Origin: Anaeramoeba flamelloides
Lineage: Eukaryota > Metamonada > Anaeramoebidae
DNA: 64,000 nt
Assembly: GCA_027625915.1 (NCBI GenBank)
Contig: JANTQA010000047.1
Coordinates: forward strand, 18,352,001-18,416,000
Direction of reading: 5' to 3'
Below, piece by piece: positions 12,493-23,455 of the stretch. A model generated the notes under the pieces. The model searched no databases. It was not told the origin of the DNA and was given only the letters and a program-made list of their open reading frames with translations. The number at the start of each line of letters is the position of its first letter. Within the stretch, counting starts at the first letter, position 1. The position numbers were made by a program, and so were the translations under genes.

Positions 12493-13782
12493 ATGATCAA
12501 AAGAAAGACACAGACTGGTGATGATGTTATTACCATTTTTGATAGTGACGAAGAAAAAGAAGGGAAAAATTCAACGAACAAAGGCATTCAAAGCAACAAG
12601 AAACCACAAAAATCCCCAAGAAAAAGATCTCTTACAGGAAGAAACGGTTTGGTTGATCTACAAATTGATCCGTTACAGTTACTAAATTTTTATGATAACT
12701 ATTCAAATTTTGAACAACTAAAACAAAAAAAAAAATTGAATAAAAAACCAATCAAAAAAAAAATAGTCAAAAAAACAAGAACAGAAAAAGAAAAAGAAAA
12801 AGAAAAAGAAAAAGAAAAAGAGAAAGAAAAAGAGAAAGAAAAGGAAAAGAAAAAAAGATCAAAGAAAAAGAAACCAAATTCTAAGCAAACCCCCAAAAGA
12901 AGAAAACCAAAGAGGCAGCCCAAGAAAAAGAAAACACCAGACAAAAGGCCGGCAAGGTATCGTGGTGTATGTTCACAAAAATTACGAGAGCGTATCGAAA
13001 GGGCCAAAACACAAAAAATGTATCTCGTGAAAAGAACTATTGTCAGCCTGACAAGGCAAGAGTTTTGGATTATGGGTACCACTGGAAACGTGTACCACGT
13101 GGTAATTTGCCAAACGCCCGAGTGCTCGTGCCCAGACTTTTTACATGGCAACCATTGCAAGCATTTGTTTTTTGTGTTTTTAAAGATCTTGAAATGTAAG
13201 GAGGGAAATCCGATTGTATGGCAAAAGGGTTTGCTCAGGAGCGAAACTCGGCAAGTCTTAACAAACAGCTCAATTATGATCAACAAGGAGTTAGTTGCCA
13301 ACAGGGATGTGAAGGATGCATTTAACCAACTTTTCGAGAACAAAAAAGGAGGATCGAGTGAGAATTCCAAACACGAGAATAGCGAGACGGAAACAAGATC
13401 AAACCGCGAGCCCCTTGGAAACGATTGCCCTATATGCTATGAGCAATTTACAAAGAGCGAAAAAACCAAAAACAAGATTGTATGGTGCCAGACCTGTAAA
13501 AACCCAATCCACAGCGCGTGCAATACAAAGTGGTTGTCGAGATCAAAGACGTGTGTTTATTGTAGATCGGAATGGTCAAAACAAAAAACACCAAACATTT
13601 CGGGCAAATCCAGGATAACCATCAATGAGGGGTATATCAACTTGGCGAATCAACAAGGCATTTCGAAAGATCGCCCAACTTACAAACCTTCTTACAGAGG
13701 CTGGCGCAGACGCCGTTGGCGTTGGGATGACACAAGCTCTGAGTCTGAATCTGAATCAGAGTCTGATCAGTATCTTTACTAA
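12493..13782 (+). CDS. SWIM + RING E3 ubiquitin ligase (ZSWIM2-like) with N-terminal SUMO-interaction-like motif
   Basis: Intronless, 429 residues. Residues 12-21 read VITIFDSDEE, a hydrophobic core followed by acidic residues, as in SUMO-interaction motifs. A long basic (EK)n and Lys/Arg/Pro tract follows to about 155. A SWIM zinc finger is at 211-224 (C211, C213, C222, H224), preceded by the GTTGNVYHVVI strand usual in this family. A RING-type finger is at 312-357 (C312, C315, a WCQTC pair, H, C, C354, C357). The C-terminus is Arg/Trp-rich followed by a (SE)n tail. SWIM+RING order matches ZSWIM2/MEX-type E3 ligases, which transfer ubiquitin from an E2 to substrates. The 13.0-13.7 kb part is clearly richer in G+C than other genes in the window. 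SUMO-targeted activity is inference. Confidence 0.9.
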   Translation: MIKRKTQTGDDVITIFDSDEEKEGKNSTNKGIQSNKKPQKSPRKRSLTGRNGLVDLQIDPLQLLNFYDNYSNFEQLKQKKKLNKKPIKKKIVKKTRTEKEKEKEKEKEKEKEKEKEKEKKKRSKKKKPNSKQTPKRRKPKRQPKKKKTPDKRPARYRGVCSQKLRERIERAKTQKMYLVKRTIVSLTRQEFWIMGTTGNVYHVVICQTPECSCPDFLHGNHCKHLFFVFLKILKCKEGNPIVWQKGLLRSETRQVLTNSSIMINKELVANRDVKDAFNQLFENKKGGSSENSKHENSETETRSNREPLGNDCPICYEQFTKSEKTKNKIVWCQTCKNPIHSACNTKWLSRSKTCVYCRSEWSKQKTPNISGKSRITINEGYINLANQQGISKDRPTYKPSYRGWRRRRWRWDDTSSESESESESDQYLY

Positions 13783-15016
13783 AGCAAATAATTAATACAA
13801 GATCCTGACTCAAGAACTAGCACCGTTCAGGAAGTAAAGCCTCTTTCTTCTTCGGATCCAAAACAAACTCAATTTTCTCTCAAAAGAGAGAGAGAGAGAA
13901 ATGGTCATTTATTCGTTTGAGAAAAAAAAAAAACATAAGAAATTCCAAAAAGAGCATTCGGTATAATTAATCAAATGCACGCAAATTAATCAATGGGTTA
14001 TATCTGCAAAATTGAAGTTTTATTTATCCGATTTTTTTTCAATTCAGATCATAGATTTCATAAAATAAACAAAAATTTACTAAATACTATCAAAACAAAC
14101 CATTTTATCAAAATGTTGTATTTGTTTGAAAGTACCACTAAGTGCAGTTAAAAAATAATAATTCATTTTTTTTTTTGTTTCCAGAAATTACAAAAAAATC
14201 TTGATAAAAAATTTTCTTGAAGCACACATTTTTGTTTTTATACTATAAAGAGATATTTTTATCAAATTAAAATATTTTATAGTTCAAATTAAATTTCTAG
14301 ATTTTTTAATTTCTTTGAAAAAAATAAAAATTCCCAAGAAAATTTTTTATTTGCAAAACGTAAACAAGAATTTTTATTTTTTTCGTTTTTTTCAGATGCT
14401 GAATCTGGTTTATATTGGAAAGAAGAGTTAGTTACAAAGGAAAAAGATCAACTGGTTACTTTTTAAACACGGAATACTAAAATGTGAAAGTTTGATAAAA
14501 CTTGAAAATAAACAAGAAAAAGCAAAGATAAAAAAATTACATAACTATTTAAAGTAAACCAGATCAAAAAAAAAAAATAAGAAATGATAGAACTTACTCT
14601 ATTTTTAAAAAAAGATTGGTAAATTTATTTTAAAAATCACAAACTAAACTTGATTCCTATATAATTATTTTAATATCCAAAATTATAATTTATTAATTAT
14701 TGATTTGGTATAATAATTCAATTTGTTTATTTTTATGACTGTAGCTTAAATTAAAAAAGATTCAGTTCAAGATTTTATATCATATTATATAAGGGTGTCA
14801 CGTAGGTCTTTTTTCGATTTGATATTACAAATATTTTTTTTTTCAAAGTGGTTTAACCTTGATAAAATTTAACATAGGGAAAGAAAAACTTACAACTTTA
14901 CTTTTTTGTTGAATAAATCGTATAGGTACTAACAATATTGACAACATTTTTTTAGAAGTGTATTTATGTATTATTTTGTCCAAAAAAATAGTGATATAAT
15001 TTTTTTTAATTTTTAG
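13783..15016. other. Intergenic DNA downstream of the SWIM/RING gene
   Basis: Starts with about 120 bp of less biased sequence (probable 3' untranslated region with a GA-repeat at 13886-13900), then A/T-rich DNA. It contains the possible orphan exon listed separately. Nothing else is recognised. Confidence 0.4.
14396..14466 (+). other. Possible orphan terminal exon
   Basis: A textbook T-rich acceptor (CGTTTTTTTCAG) is followed by 23 codons reading AESGLYWKEELVTKEKDQLV and ending TF-stop. Composition is protein-like and unlike the surrounding DNA. No upstream exon with a matching donor was found between 13.8 and 14.4 kb. It may be the last exon of an unrecognised or decayed gene. Confidence 0.2.
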
Positions 15017-15553
15017 ACTAAAATAAATTCCAAAAATTTGGACACAGTTAAAACAGTCAAAAGAATAGTAATACTCCACTTTACATTCAATTTGGGAATA
15101 ATTTTGATTTTACAAACTATTTGATTTTTTGGTCTTTTTTTTTTGTTTTTATTTACTTTTTTTCCAATTACTTAATCTGTTTGGTTAGATCTGAAATTTT
15201 TTTTCAATGGTTGATTGAAAATTAGTGTCGAGTTTGTTTAAAGAGAAAAAATAGATACAATTAGTAGATGATATCTTAACATTTGATCAATCAACAATTG
15301 CTGGTGAAATTTCAACAAATTTACGAATAAAATTTTTTTTTCCACTTGTTTCATTTATATGGATATACCAATTTTTTTTTTTGGTTTTATATTTTTTTTT
15401 TTTATTTTGGATGAAAATAATTACTAATAAAATAATTAATACTGGGTTACTTAAATGTGGTTTTATATTAGGTTTGGAAAAATATAATAAATTGAGTTTT
15501 ATTTTACCTATTTTTGATTTTTGGAAGGTGTCCAAATTTTTGGAATGGGGTCT
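15017..15553 (-). mobile_element. Family A MITE, copy 3
   Basis: Ends AATTCCAAAAATTTGGACAC (left) and GTCCAAATTTTTGGAATGGGG (right), about 537 bp. The interior matches 52648-53892 once the nested element there is removed, including TTACTTAAATGTGG and AAATATAATAAATTGAGT blocks. It is noncoding; the open frames across it are not shared between copies. Confidence 0.8.
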
Positions 15554-16560
15554 ATACTGATAAAATATTGTTGGACTATAAATAATAAGCACTCATTTAA
15601 ATTTTATTAATATTTCCATTAATATACCAAATTAACAGAATTAAATAGTTAAAATTTGAACCTATGGAAAATTTTTGAAATGGTGAATTAAAATGTAGTT
15701 CAATTTATTTGAAAATAAATCGAAAGTTGTAATATGTATTCTCTGTTTTGGGAGTTTTTTTTTTTATTATTAAAAATTGATTTTTAGAAAAAACTATTTA
15801 TGCCATACACAATATCAGAAATAGTATAAAACATCAATAAAAAACTCATATGTTGAAGGAGTCTTCTTAGATTGAATTAAAGAATAACTATGTACTATAA
15901 ACTTTGATTATTTTTAGATTTAGTATTTTTTTTTTGTAAAATATAATTTTTACCCAATAAAAGTTATTCTTCAATCAAATCTATGAAACGCCTTCATAGT
16001 AGAATTTCTTAATTAAAATTTTATATTATATCTCATGAACTATATGTTTCAAATAACTTCTTTTCAAAATGGATTTTTAACCGAAAAAATCAAAAAATAG
16101 TGAAACTTTGGTAATGATTATATAATATATGATTACCTTCTCCGAAAAAAAATGCCATAGAGGGTCTATTAATTTTAAATCTAAAATGATATCAATTATA
16201 ATTTGAAATTCAAATATATATCCTAATTTTGAAGTTACTCTTTGACACTTTTTGATCTCTCGAAGATTTTTTTTTTTTTGTATTTTTACTTTTAACAAAT
16301 GAGTTATTTTTACTGAATCAATCAAATAAAATAGTTACTTAATAAAAAATTAATAATAATCAAAAATTAAAATAAATTTAATTAAACCTATTTGGTACCA
16401 AAAGAAAACAATAGATTACCAACCAAAGAAATTAAAGTATTTAAAATAAAAAATGTGAAAGAAGTAATAATTTTTTTCCTTAATTTGTATTCTTTGAAAT
16501 TGGGGATCCTTTTTGATTTTTTTTGTTAATTGGATTCTTTTCCAAAGTGATATTATATTA
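15554..16560. other. Intergenic A/T-rich DNA with no recognised gene
   Basis: The 82-codon minus-strand frame at 16077-16325 is Ile/Lys/Leu-rich with no recognisable feature and is not called. A tentative inverted similarity (TTCTTAGATTGAATTAAAG near 15870 and its complement near 15970) suggests an additional small foldback around 15.78-16.05 kb. Confidence 0.35.
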
Positions 16561-17047
16561 CAGTGATCAAAATAATGCTTGCCAAATGACTATAATCTAT
16601 GTTTCCAAATATTATCAGTGATTTTTTTTTCTTCTTGTTTATAGGCAACATCCAATTAACTACCCGAGATTATACCAAAGTTCAAATCAGTTTTGAAGGT
16701 AAACCCCTTGGTATTTTCAGTAAAATTTAAATTATTTATGAACTTTGTTGAAAATATTCCATAATTTTTTAATTTTTTTGGAATGATTTTGTTTTTTTTG
16801 AGGAAATAAATTGATAAAAAATTAATCTCTATTCGTTAGAGATAAATTTTTTCAATTTGATCCTTTATTTTTTGAATGTATTTTTAAATAATAGAACTTT
16901 AAGAAACCAATACCATATTTAATTAGGGTTTATTGTTGGTTTCTTTAATCGGTTGATGTATAGGCCTTGTATTACCAAAAAAAAACACACCTTTTATATT
17001 TTGAAAGACGGATTAAACTTTTCTGCAGGTATTATTTTGACAAAACT
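16561..17047 (+). mobile_element. Family C MITE, copy 1
   Basis: The left end is TA|CAGTGATCAAAATAATGC; the right end is a degraded form of TTATTTTGACTACAG. The interior shares GGCAACATCCAATTAACTAC, the AGAAACCAATACCATATTTA block and the TGATGTATAGG block with the copies at 26.9, 28.0 and 35.4 kb. It lies 340 bp upstream of the receptor start codon, so it may contribute to that promoter region. Confidence 0.75.
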
Positions 17048-17387
17048 ATGATATTTTTTTTTATTTGAATGTTTCTAATATAATTTCCTTGTTCAAATTT
17101 ATTTGTTGTTCTTCAAATTTTTGTAATTGAGATCCTAGAGAATTTTTTGTTTGTGAATTGAATTTTTGTTGATTTAGATCTTTTCAATTGTGGATATATG
17201 AAATTTTTTTTAGTTATTTGAATAGTGCATTTAAAAGAAGATTTAGTTGACAAATCATTTTAATTAAGCAATCTACCACTGGAGGATTTAGAAATTACAC
17301 GATAACCATCGACACCTTAAACCTTTATTTCATTTTTTTCCTTTTTACTTTTTTTGTTCGCTTGTATTTGTTTTTTTTTTTCAAAAA

Positions 17388-20300
17388 ATGAAGATAATTT
17401 CTTTTTTTGTTTTTCTCATTTTATTTTGCCTAACAACACAATCATATGAACCAAATTTTCAAAGAACTAATTCTTCTCCATTTACAAAAACAAGTTACTC
17501 TGTTAACCGAAATACCACTACACTCGAAATTTCTTATCCACTAGATACAAATGGTTTCAGGATTCGTGAAGATGAATCAATAACGGGAAGAAACCATCAA
17601 AACAATTATTTTGTTGACTCCTCTCCTGTTTACAATTTCATTCCTACAACAGTTGTAAGCAATGTGGAAAGTTTGGATCGGCAAGATCAAATCAAAAGCG
17701 AAATTGATCCGTTTACAAACATTTTAAAAATAACAAAGCCAAATAAGAAAAGTTTATTAATATATGATCCGCTTGTCTATTCTTCTTATTTTACAGGATC
17801 AGGAACAGACAAGGTTTCGACTTTTTCAATTGGAATCGGGGCAGACTCTTATACAATTATTTTGGCTGGGACAACAAACAGCAAGAATTTCCCTCTTCAG
17901 AATCCCTTAAGCAATGTTGCAATACCTGACAACAATGATCATTTTGCCTTTATTACAAGATATGACTCAAATGGTAATATTATCTTTTCCACTTACTTTG
18001 GTGGCACACTTGGAGAAAGCCAAAAAGGGAGTCTCATCATTCAGCCTACTTTTACCGAAAGAAATATCGACGGTGAATTTTGGATTTGTGGAACAGTACA
18101 GATTTTTTTATTCCAAATCTTTTTTTTTTTGTTGTTTTTGTTTTACTTTTTATCTTTAATTACAAAACTTTAAGACTCAAGTCATTTGGTTCATACCCAG
18201 GGAGTAATTTGATACCAAAAGTCATATTGTGAAATCGAATCTCATTTGGAAATAATTCAAATAACAAAAAAAATGAAATTCATAGAATCCACAATTGAAA
18301 AGATCTAAATCAACAAAAATTCAATTAATAAACAAAAAATTCTCTAGGATCTCAATTACAAAAATTTTAAGAACAAAAAAAAAAATTGAACAAGGAAACT
18401 ACATTAAAAAATTTAAAAAGTTTCTCAATTTCTAAAATTCAAATTAAGAAAAAAAAAAATTACTTCTTTCACATTTTATATTTCCAAATACTTAAATTTC
18501 TTCGATTGGAAATAAATTGTTTTCTTTCAGTACCAAATTGGTTTAAATTCAATTTATTTTAAATTTGTGATTATTTTATAACCCTCTATATTTGACAAAG
18601 TAAGTATTTTGTTGGATTGATTCAGTAAAAATTAACTTATTTGTTAAAAGGAAAAAAAAAAATTAATTGAGATACCAAAAAGCGCCAAGGAGTGACAATT
18701 CGAAACCAAAAGAGCTATTTTCAAAATTATATATTCTAATCATTTAAATCCAAAATTGAAGGTAGCTCTTTGGAACTTTTTTCAAAAAATGTACCCTTTT
18801 GTAATTGTTGATTTTCTCTCTTCACATTATATGTTTTTTAGTTTTTGATTGTTATTAGGCACTTCATAAAAATTATAAGATTTTTTTTTATCAAATTCAG
18901 AAAATTATTTTTCACCTTAACGACCTGTCCCTTAATTAAATCTTTTTGAGATCAATTCAAGTATTGAAGTGAAAAAAATACCTGACATGAAAAAAACACC
19001 TAACAAAATTTTTACTTGTTAATATGAGGAAAATTGTTGTGTAATTTCTTTTATTTAAAATCAAATCCTTTTTATAAATAACCAAATTTTTTATGAACTC
19101 AATAATAAACCTACCTAAAGTTCATTTAAGTAGGATTTCTATAGAATACTCAAGTAATTGTTTGATAAATCGTAAGTAGATCTACTTTTTTTGAAAAAAC
19201 ATCGATTTTTATTGAGGTTTACTAGAGTTTAGAAAATGATAATTTTTATTCTTGTTTTTTGATTGATTGAAGAGTGCTTTGAACAAGTGTAATTTTAATT
19301 AATCATCATTCTCATAAGTGGTTGAGTTATAATTTTGAAAATTTGATTCTAAAAAAAATAAAGTGGATTTGATTTAAAATAAAAGAAATTACACAACAAT
19401 TTTTATAATATTCTCAATCAAAAATCTTGTCAGGGATTATTTTCATGTCAGATATTTTTTTCACTACTATACTCAAATTTTTTTTCACAATAATGACTCT
19501 TACTGCAAGTTTTACCGACCTTGGAACGGGAACAAGGATTATTTGTTTATCTTGTAATTACTAATCTAAAAATTCTCTTTAAAACCATCATATCCCAAAA
19601 GCCAAAAAATATTCTAATCAAAAAAAACCAAGAAATCAGTCAAAATTATTGAAAATTGATTTTGAGATCAAAAAATTTGGAGTCAGTTTTCGCCTTTATA
19701 TCTTTTCAAAATAAAAAAGAATTTTCTTTTTATTTTCTTTATCATTTTAACGAAAAAAGAATTTTTTCATAAATCCTTCGAGAAATTTTCAAAGAAGCAA
19801 TTAAAAAATGTTGCCAAAATATTATTTAAAAGTAATTTAAAACAAAAAAAAATAATAAAAATGAAAAAACAAAACAAAAAGGAGTTTTTTTTTACACATT
19901 TTACTTCTTAAAAAAAATAATTTCAAACCATCAAAATTAGTTTTTCTGCCTGGAAAATTAAAGAAATTCAAGAGTTTGGAAGTACTAGCTGACTCCCAAA
20001 TAAAAAAAAAAAATTTATAGCATTTTATATACATATTGTAAAGTTGTTTTTAAAAAATTTTTTTAATTAGCGAAATATTTCAAAAATCCAAAATTATTTT
20101 CAAATCGAATGGCAATTGTATTATTGTGATTCTTTTAACTGTATTAACTGTGTCCAAAAATTTTTGAATTTTAGTTTAGATCAAAAAGTTAGAATAATAA
20201 ATTTTTTTATATTACTGACTATTTACTAATAAAATTTATTATTACTTATTATTTTTTTATCAATAATTTTTATTATTATTAATATTCATAACATCATTTG

Positions 20301-23300
20301 ATTCTTTCTCAAATAGACCACAACAACGGATATACCACTGACTCAAAATGGGTTTCAAAATGAATTATTTCATATTTCCAAAGTAGGTTTTATTTTATGT
20401 CTAAATAACATGGGCAATTCAATATTGTATTCATCATTACTTGGCGAGGAAGATAATTCTAACACATATTTGAATTCTATTAGAAGTATGACAACTCAAT
20501 CTGATTCATATATTTTAGTTGGTGGGTCTACAAATAGCAATTCAAAACAAATTCTCAAAAATTCACTCCAAGAAGTTTTTAGTAATAAAAATAAAAGTTC
20601 GCTTTATTTTGCAGCTTTCCGACTATTTGCAAATCGCACTGATATGATCATTGGTTCGATTTTTGGAGGGAATAATGATGACACTATTGAAAATATTGTT
20701 GCATTTCCAGAAAATAACGGGATTACTTTCTTTTTAACTGGAAACACAAATTCCTCTGATTTCTTTGACTTGTATAATAAAATCCAATCCCCTGACGCAA
20801 TTTTTATTGATGATAAACTCAATGTGACAAGTCCCACTGGATTTTTTTTAAATGTTTTCATTGAGCCAAATGATAATTTGACAATTTATACACCAAGATT
20901 AATATCTGGTTCCTATTTAGGTGGCAAATATGAAGATCGAGCTTGGTGGGTGCAAACCAATGTATTTGAACAAGTTCAAAATGAAGAATATTACGGAACC
21001 ATTTGGCTCTCTGGATATACCAAAAATTATGACACCTTTCAAGGTGATCCTATTCGACCAGATTGGATGAAGAATACAGTAAATAATGGCCAAAGCACAG
21101 CTGGGTTTTTAGTAAATTTGAATCATAAGGGAACAGAGATTTTATTTTCAATGTTGTTTGGGTGTCCAAACAAAACTACTAGTTTAAATTTTAATTATCC
21201 ACATCCAATTAACTCAATTTTTGTTTCAGGATACACCAATTGTAAAGAATCAGAACTGCCTCTAAAAAATAGTATTTGGGATGAAATTTCCCCAAATAAT
21301 AATAACATGACTGATTTTGAATATAAATATTTTATGATGAATTTAAACCTCACAAAATACCAATTATATGGCAAGAACGTAACATACCAGGATATGATTT
21401 ACTATTCATCATTTGTAGATGGGGTAGACAATGTTGACAAAAATTTAGAATATGCTGCAGTGAAAACAGATTTAGTTGGTAATATTTATTCAATTTTTAA
21501 TGTTGAAAAGTTACCGTATTTAAATTCAAATTTTTCCAAAAATGCCTTCATGATCGAACCGGAAGGAAATTCTTCAATTATGATAAGGGTTTATGGCGAT
21601 TTCCCCTGTAATCCTGGTAGTTATGCTTCAGATTTTGGCTTATGTATATCTTGTCCTCAAGGTAAGAAATTTGTTTTAATTTTATTCTTATTTTTTTTTA
21701 TTTTGGTATAAAAAATAAGACCTTTTTTTTTTGTTTATTACCCTAATAAAAATATTTGTGTGATAAAATTATATCACAAGTGTTAAGATATCACATCTAA
21801 ACCCCAATTCAAAATTTTTAACACACCAAAATTCAATTTTTGAAAAAAAAAATCTTAATCAATTTTAGAAAAAATACCAAATTAGAATCATTCACTAATT
21901 GAAATGTTAACACCTTTTTATAAATTACAATACTCACAAAACAAAAAATAAATAATTATCAATACAAATAAATCATGGGTGTGTTAAAAATTTTGGAGAG
22001 AGCAAAACAAAAAAATACATTGGTAAATTTGTTTAAATTCTATTTGGAAATATTGATCGATCAAATGGTTGGATACCATTGACTAATTTTATTTGGGTTT
22101 TTCTATTTGGAACAAATCAACTTTAACATAATATCAATCATTGAAAAAATTTTTGATCGAACAGAAACAAGTTACGTAATTCAAAAAATGAAATGAAAAC
22201 AAAAAACTAAAAGTAGAAAAAATGATTTTCATATTTTACAAAAATCAAAATTATTTTCAATTTGAATGAAATTATATCATTGTAATTTAATGGACGGTTT
22301 TAACTGTGTGGAAAATTTTGAATTTTAGTTTATATAACATGTGCAAAGAAGTGTGATATAAATTTATCGAATTTATACTGATTGATAATAAAAAAAAAAA
22401 AAGAAATAATGTGTCCAAGTGTAATATCTAATAGATATCACACTGTAATATCTCATTTTTTATCCGAGTAAGTACACCTTTGACGCGATAGCGCTGTTTT
22501 TCGCACTTTAGTAGAGAAATATTTTTTAGTAGGGATTACCTATTATTTGTTAGTTTAACTTTAAAGCATATATTAACGTTTATTTAAAAAAGTGATCATA
22601 TCTTTCTTTATTTTGAATAATATCAAAGATATTATTCTGATTATTTTTATTAATTTGAATTAATTCTTTAGTACAAATTATTCGATTTTTTTCATAGAAT
22701 GGACTGTTCCATAAAAAAAATGATGGATATATTCATCTTATTTTTAAGTTGAAATATTTTTTGCATAAATTACAAGATTTTTGTTTTTATTTTATTATTT
22801 ATCATAAACATAAGAATATCTGTTTAGGTATTTTATGAATCTTTCTTAGTTTAAAGAGGGGAAGTAGAATCTACTCCATTTTATATATTTTTTGTCGTTA
22901 GGTTTTTTTTAATTCAAGAAATAAAAAGAAAATCTAGGAAATTTTATTTTTATCCATTTGAATAAAAAAAAACGGCCGTTAGCTTTTCCAGAATTCAAAA
23001 GAATTGAATAAAATCTATGATTTTGCTCGATTCTTTTGAATTCTGTAAAACCTAACTGCAAAGAGGTGAACTTTTATTACTCACTCCTTAATAGAAAAAA
23101 AAGATCTCTAGGGAATTTTACTTGGATATACTTTATTTGATAAAGATTAAATACCAAAAAATAATATTTAAAAAAAAAATGTTTTTTTTTTCAGATTATT
23201 AAATATTTTTCTAAAACTAATACCAAAGAATAAACGATATGTTATTCTTGTTCATTCTAATCTTAAAAAAAAGAAAGCACAAGGTCAATAAAACTTGAAA

Positions 23301-23424
23301 AGAAAAAATTGAACTTTAATTTGCTATTTTTGACCAGAAAATTATCGCAAATATTCAAAATAATTTAATAAATATATATATATATATATATCTATTTATA
23401 TCAATATCTATATAATATAAATTG

Positions 23425-23455
<31 letters not shown>

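Larger units (their letters stand above)
18096..20316 (+). other. Receptor intron 1 (2,221 bp), largely repeats
   Basis: Bounded by GTACAG and AAATAG. It contains a family D element, a 537-bp foldback and a family A end fragment, listed separately. Near 19488-19515 there is a stray copy of the family D right end (TTTCACAATAATGACTC). The last 250 bp before the acceptor are plain A/T. Confidence 0.85.

Noticed and set aside
12699-13370. Long minus-strand frame with (SF)n repeats opposite the SWIM/RING gene
   Set aside because: It is the antisense of the (EK)n and coding region; its composition is dictated by the real gene.
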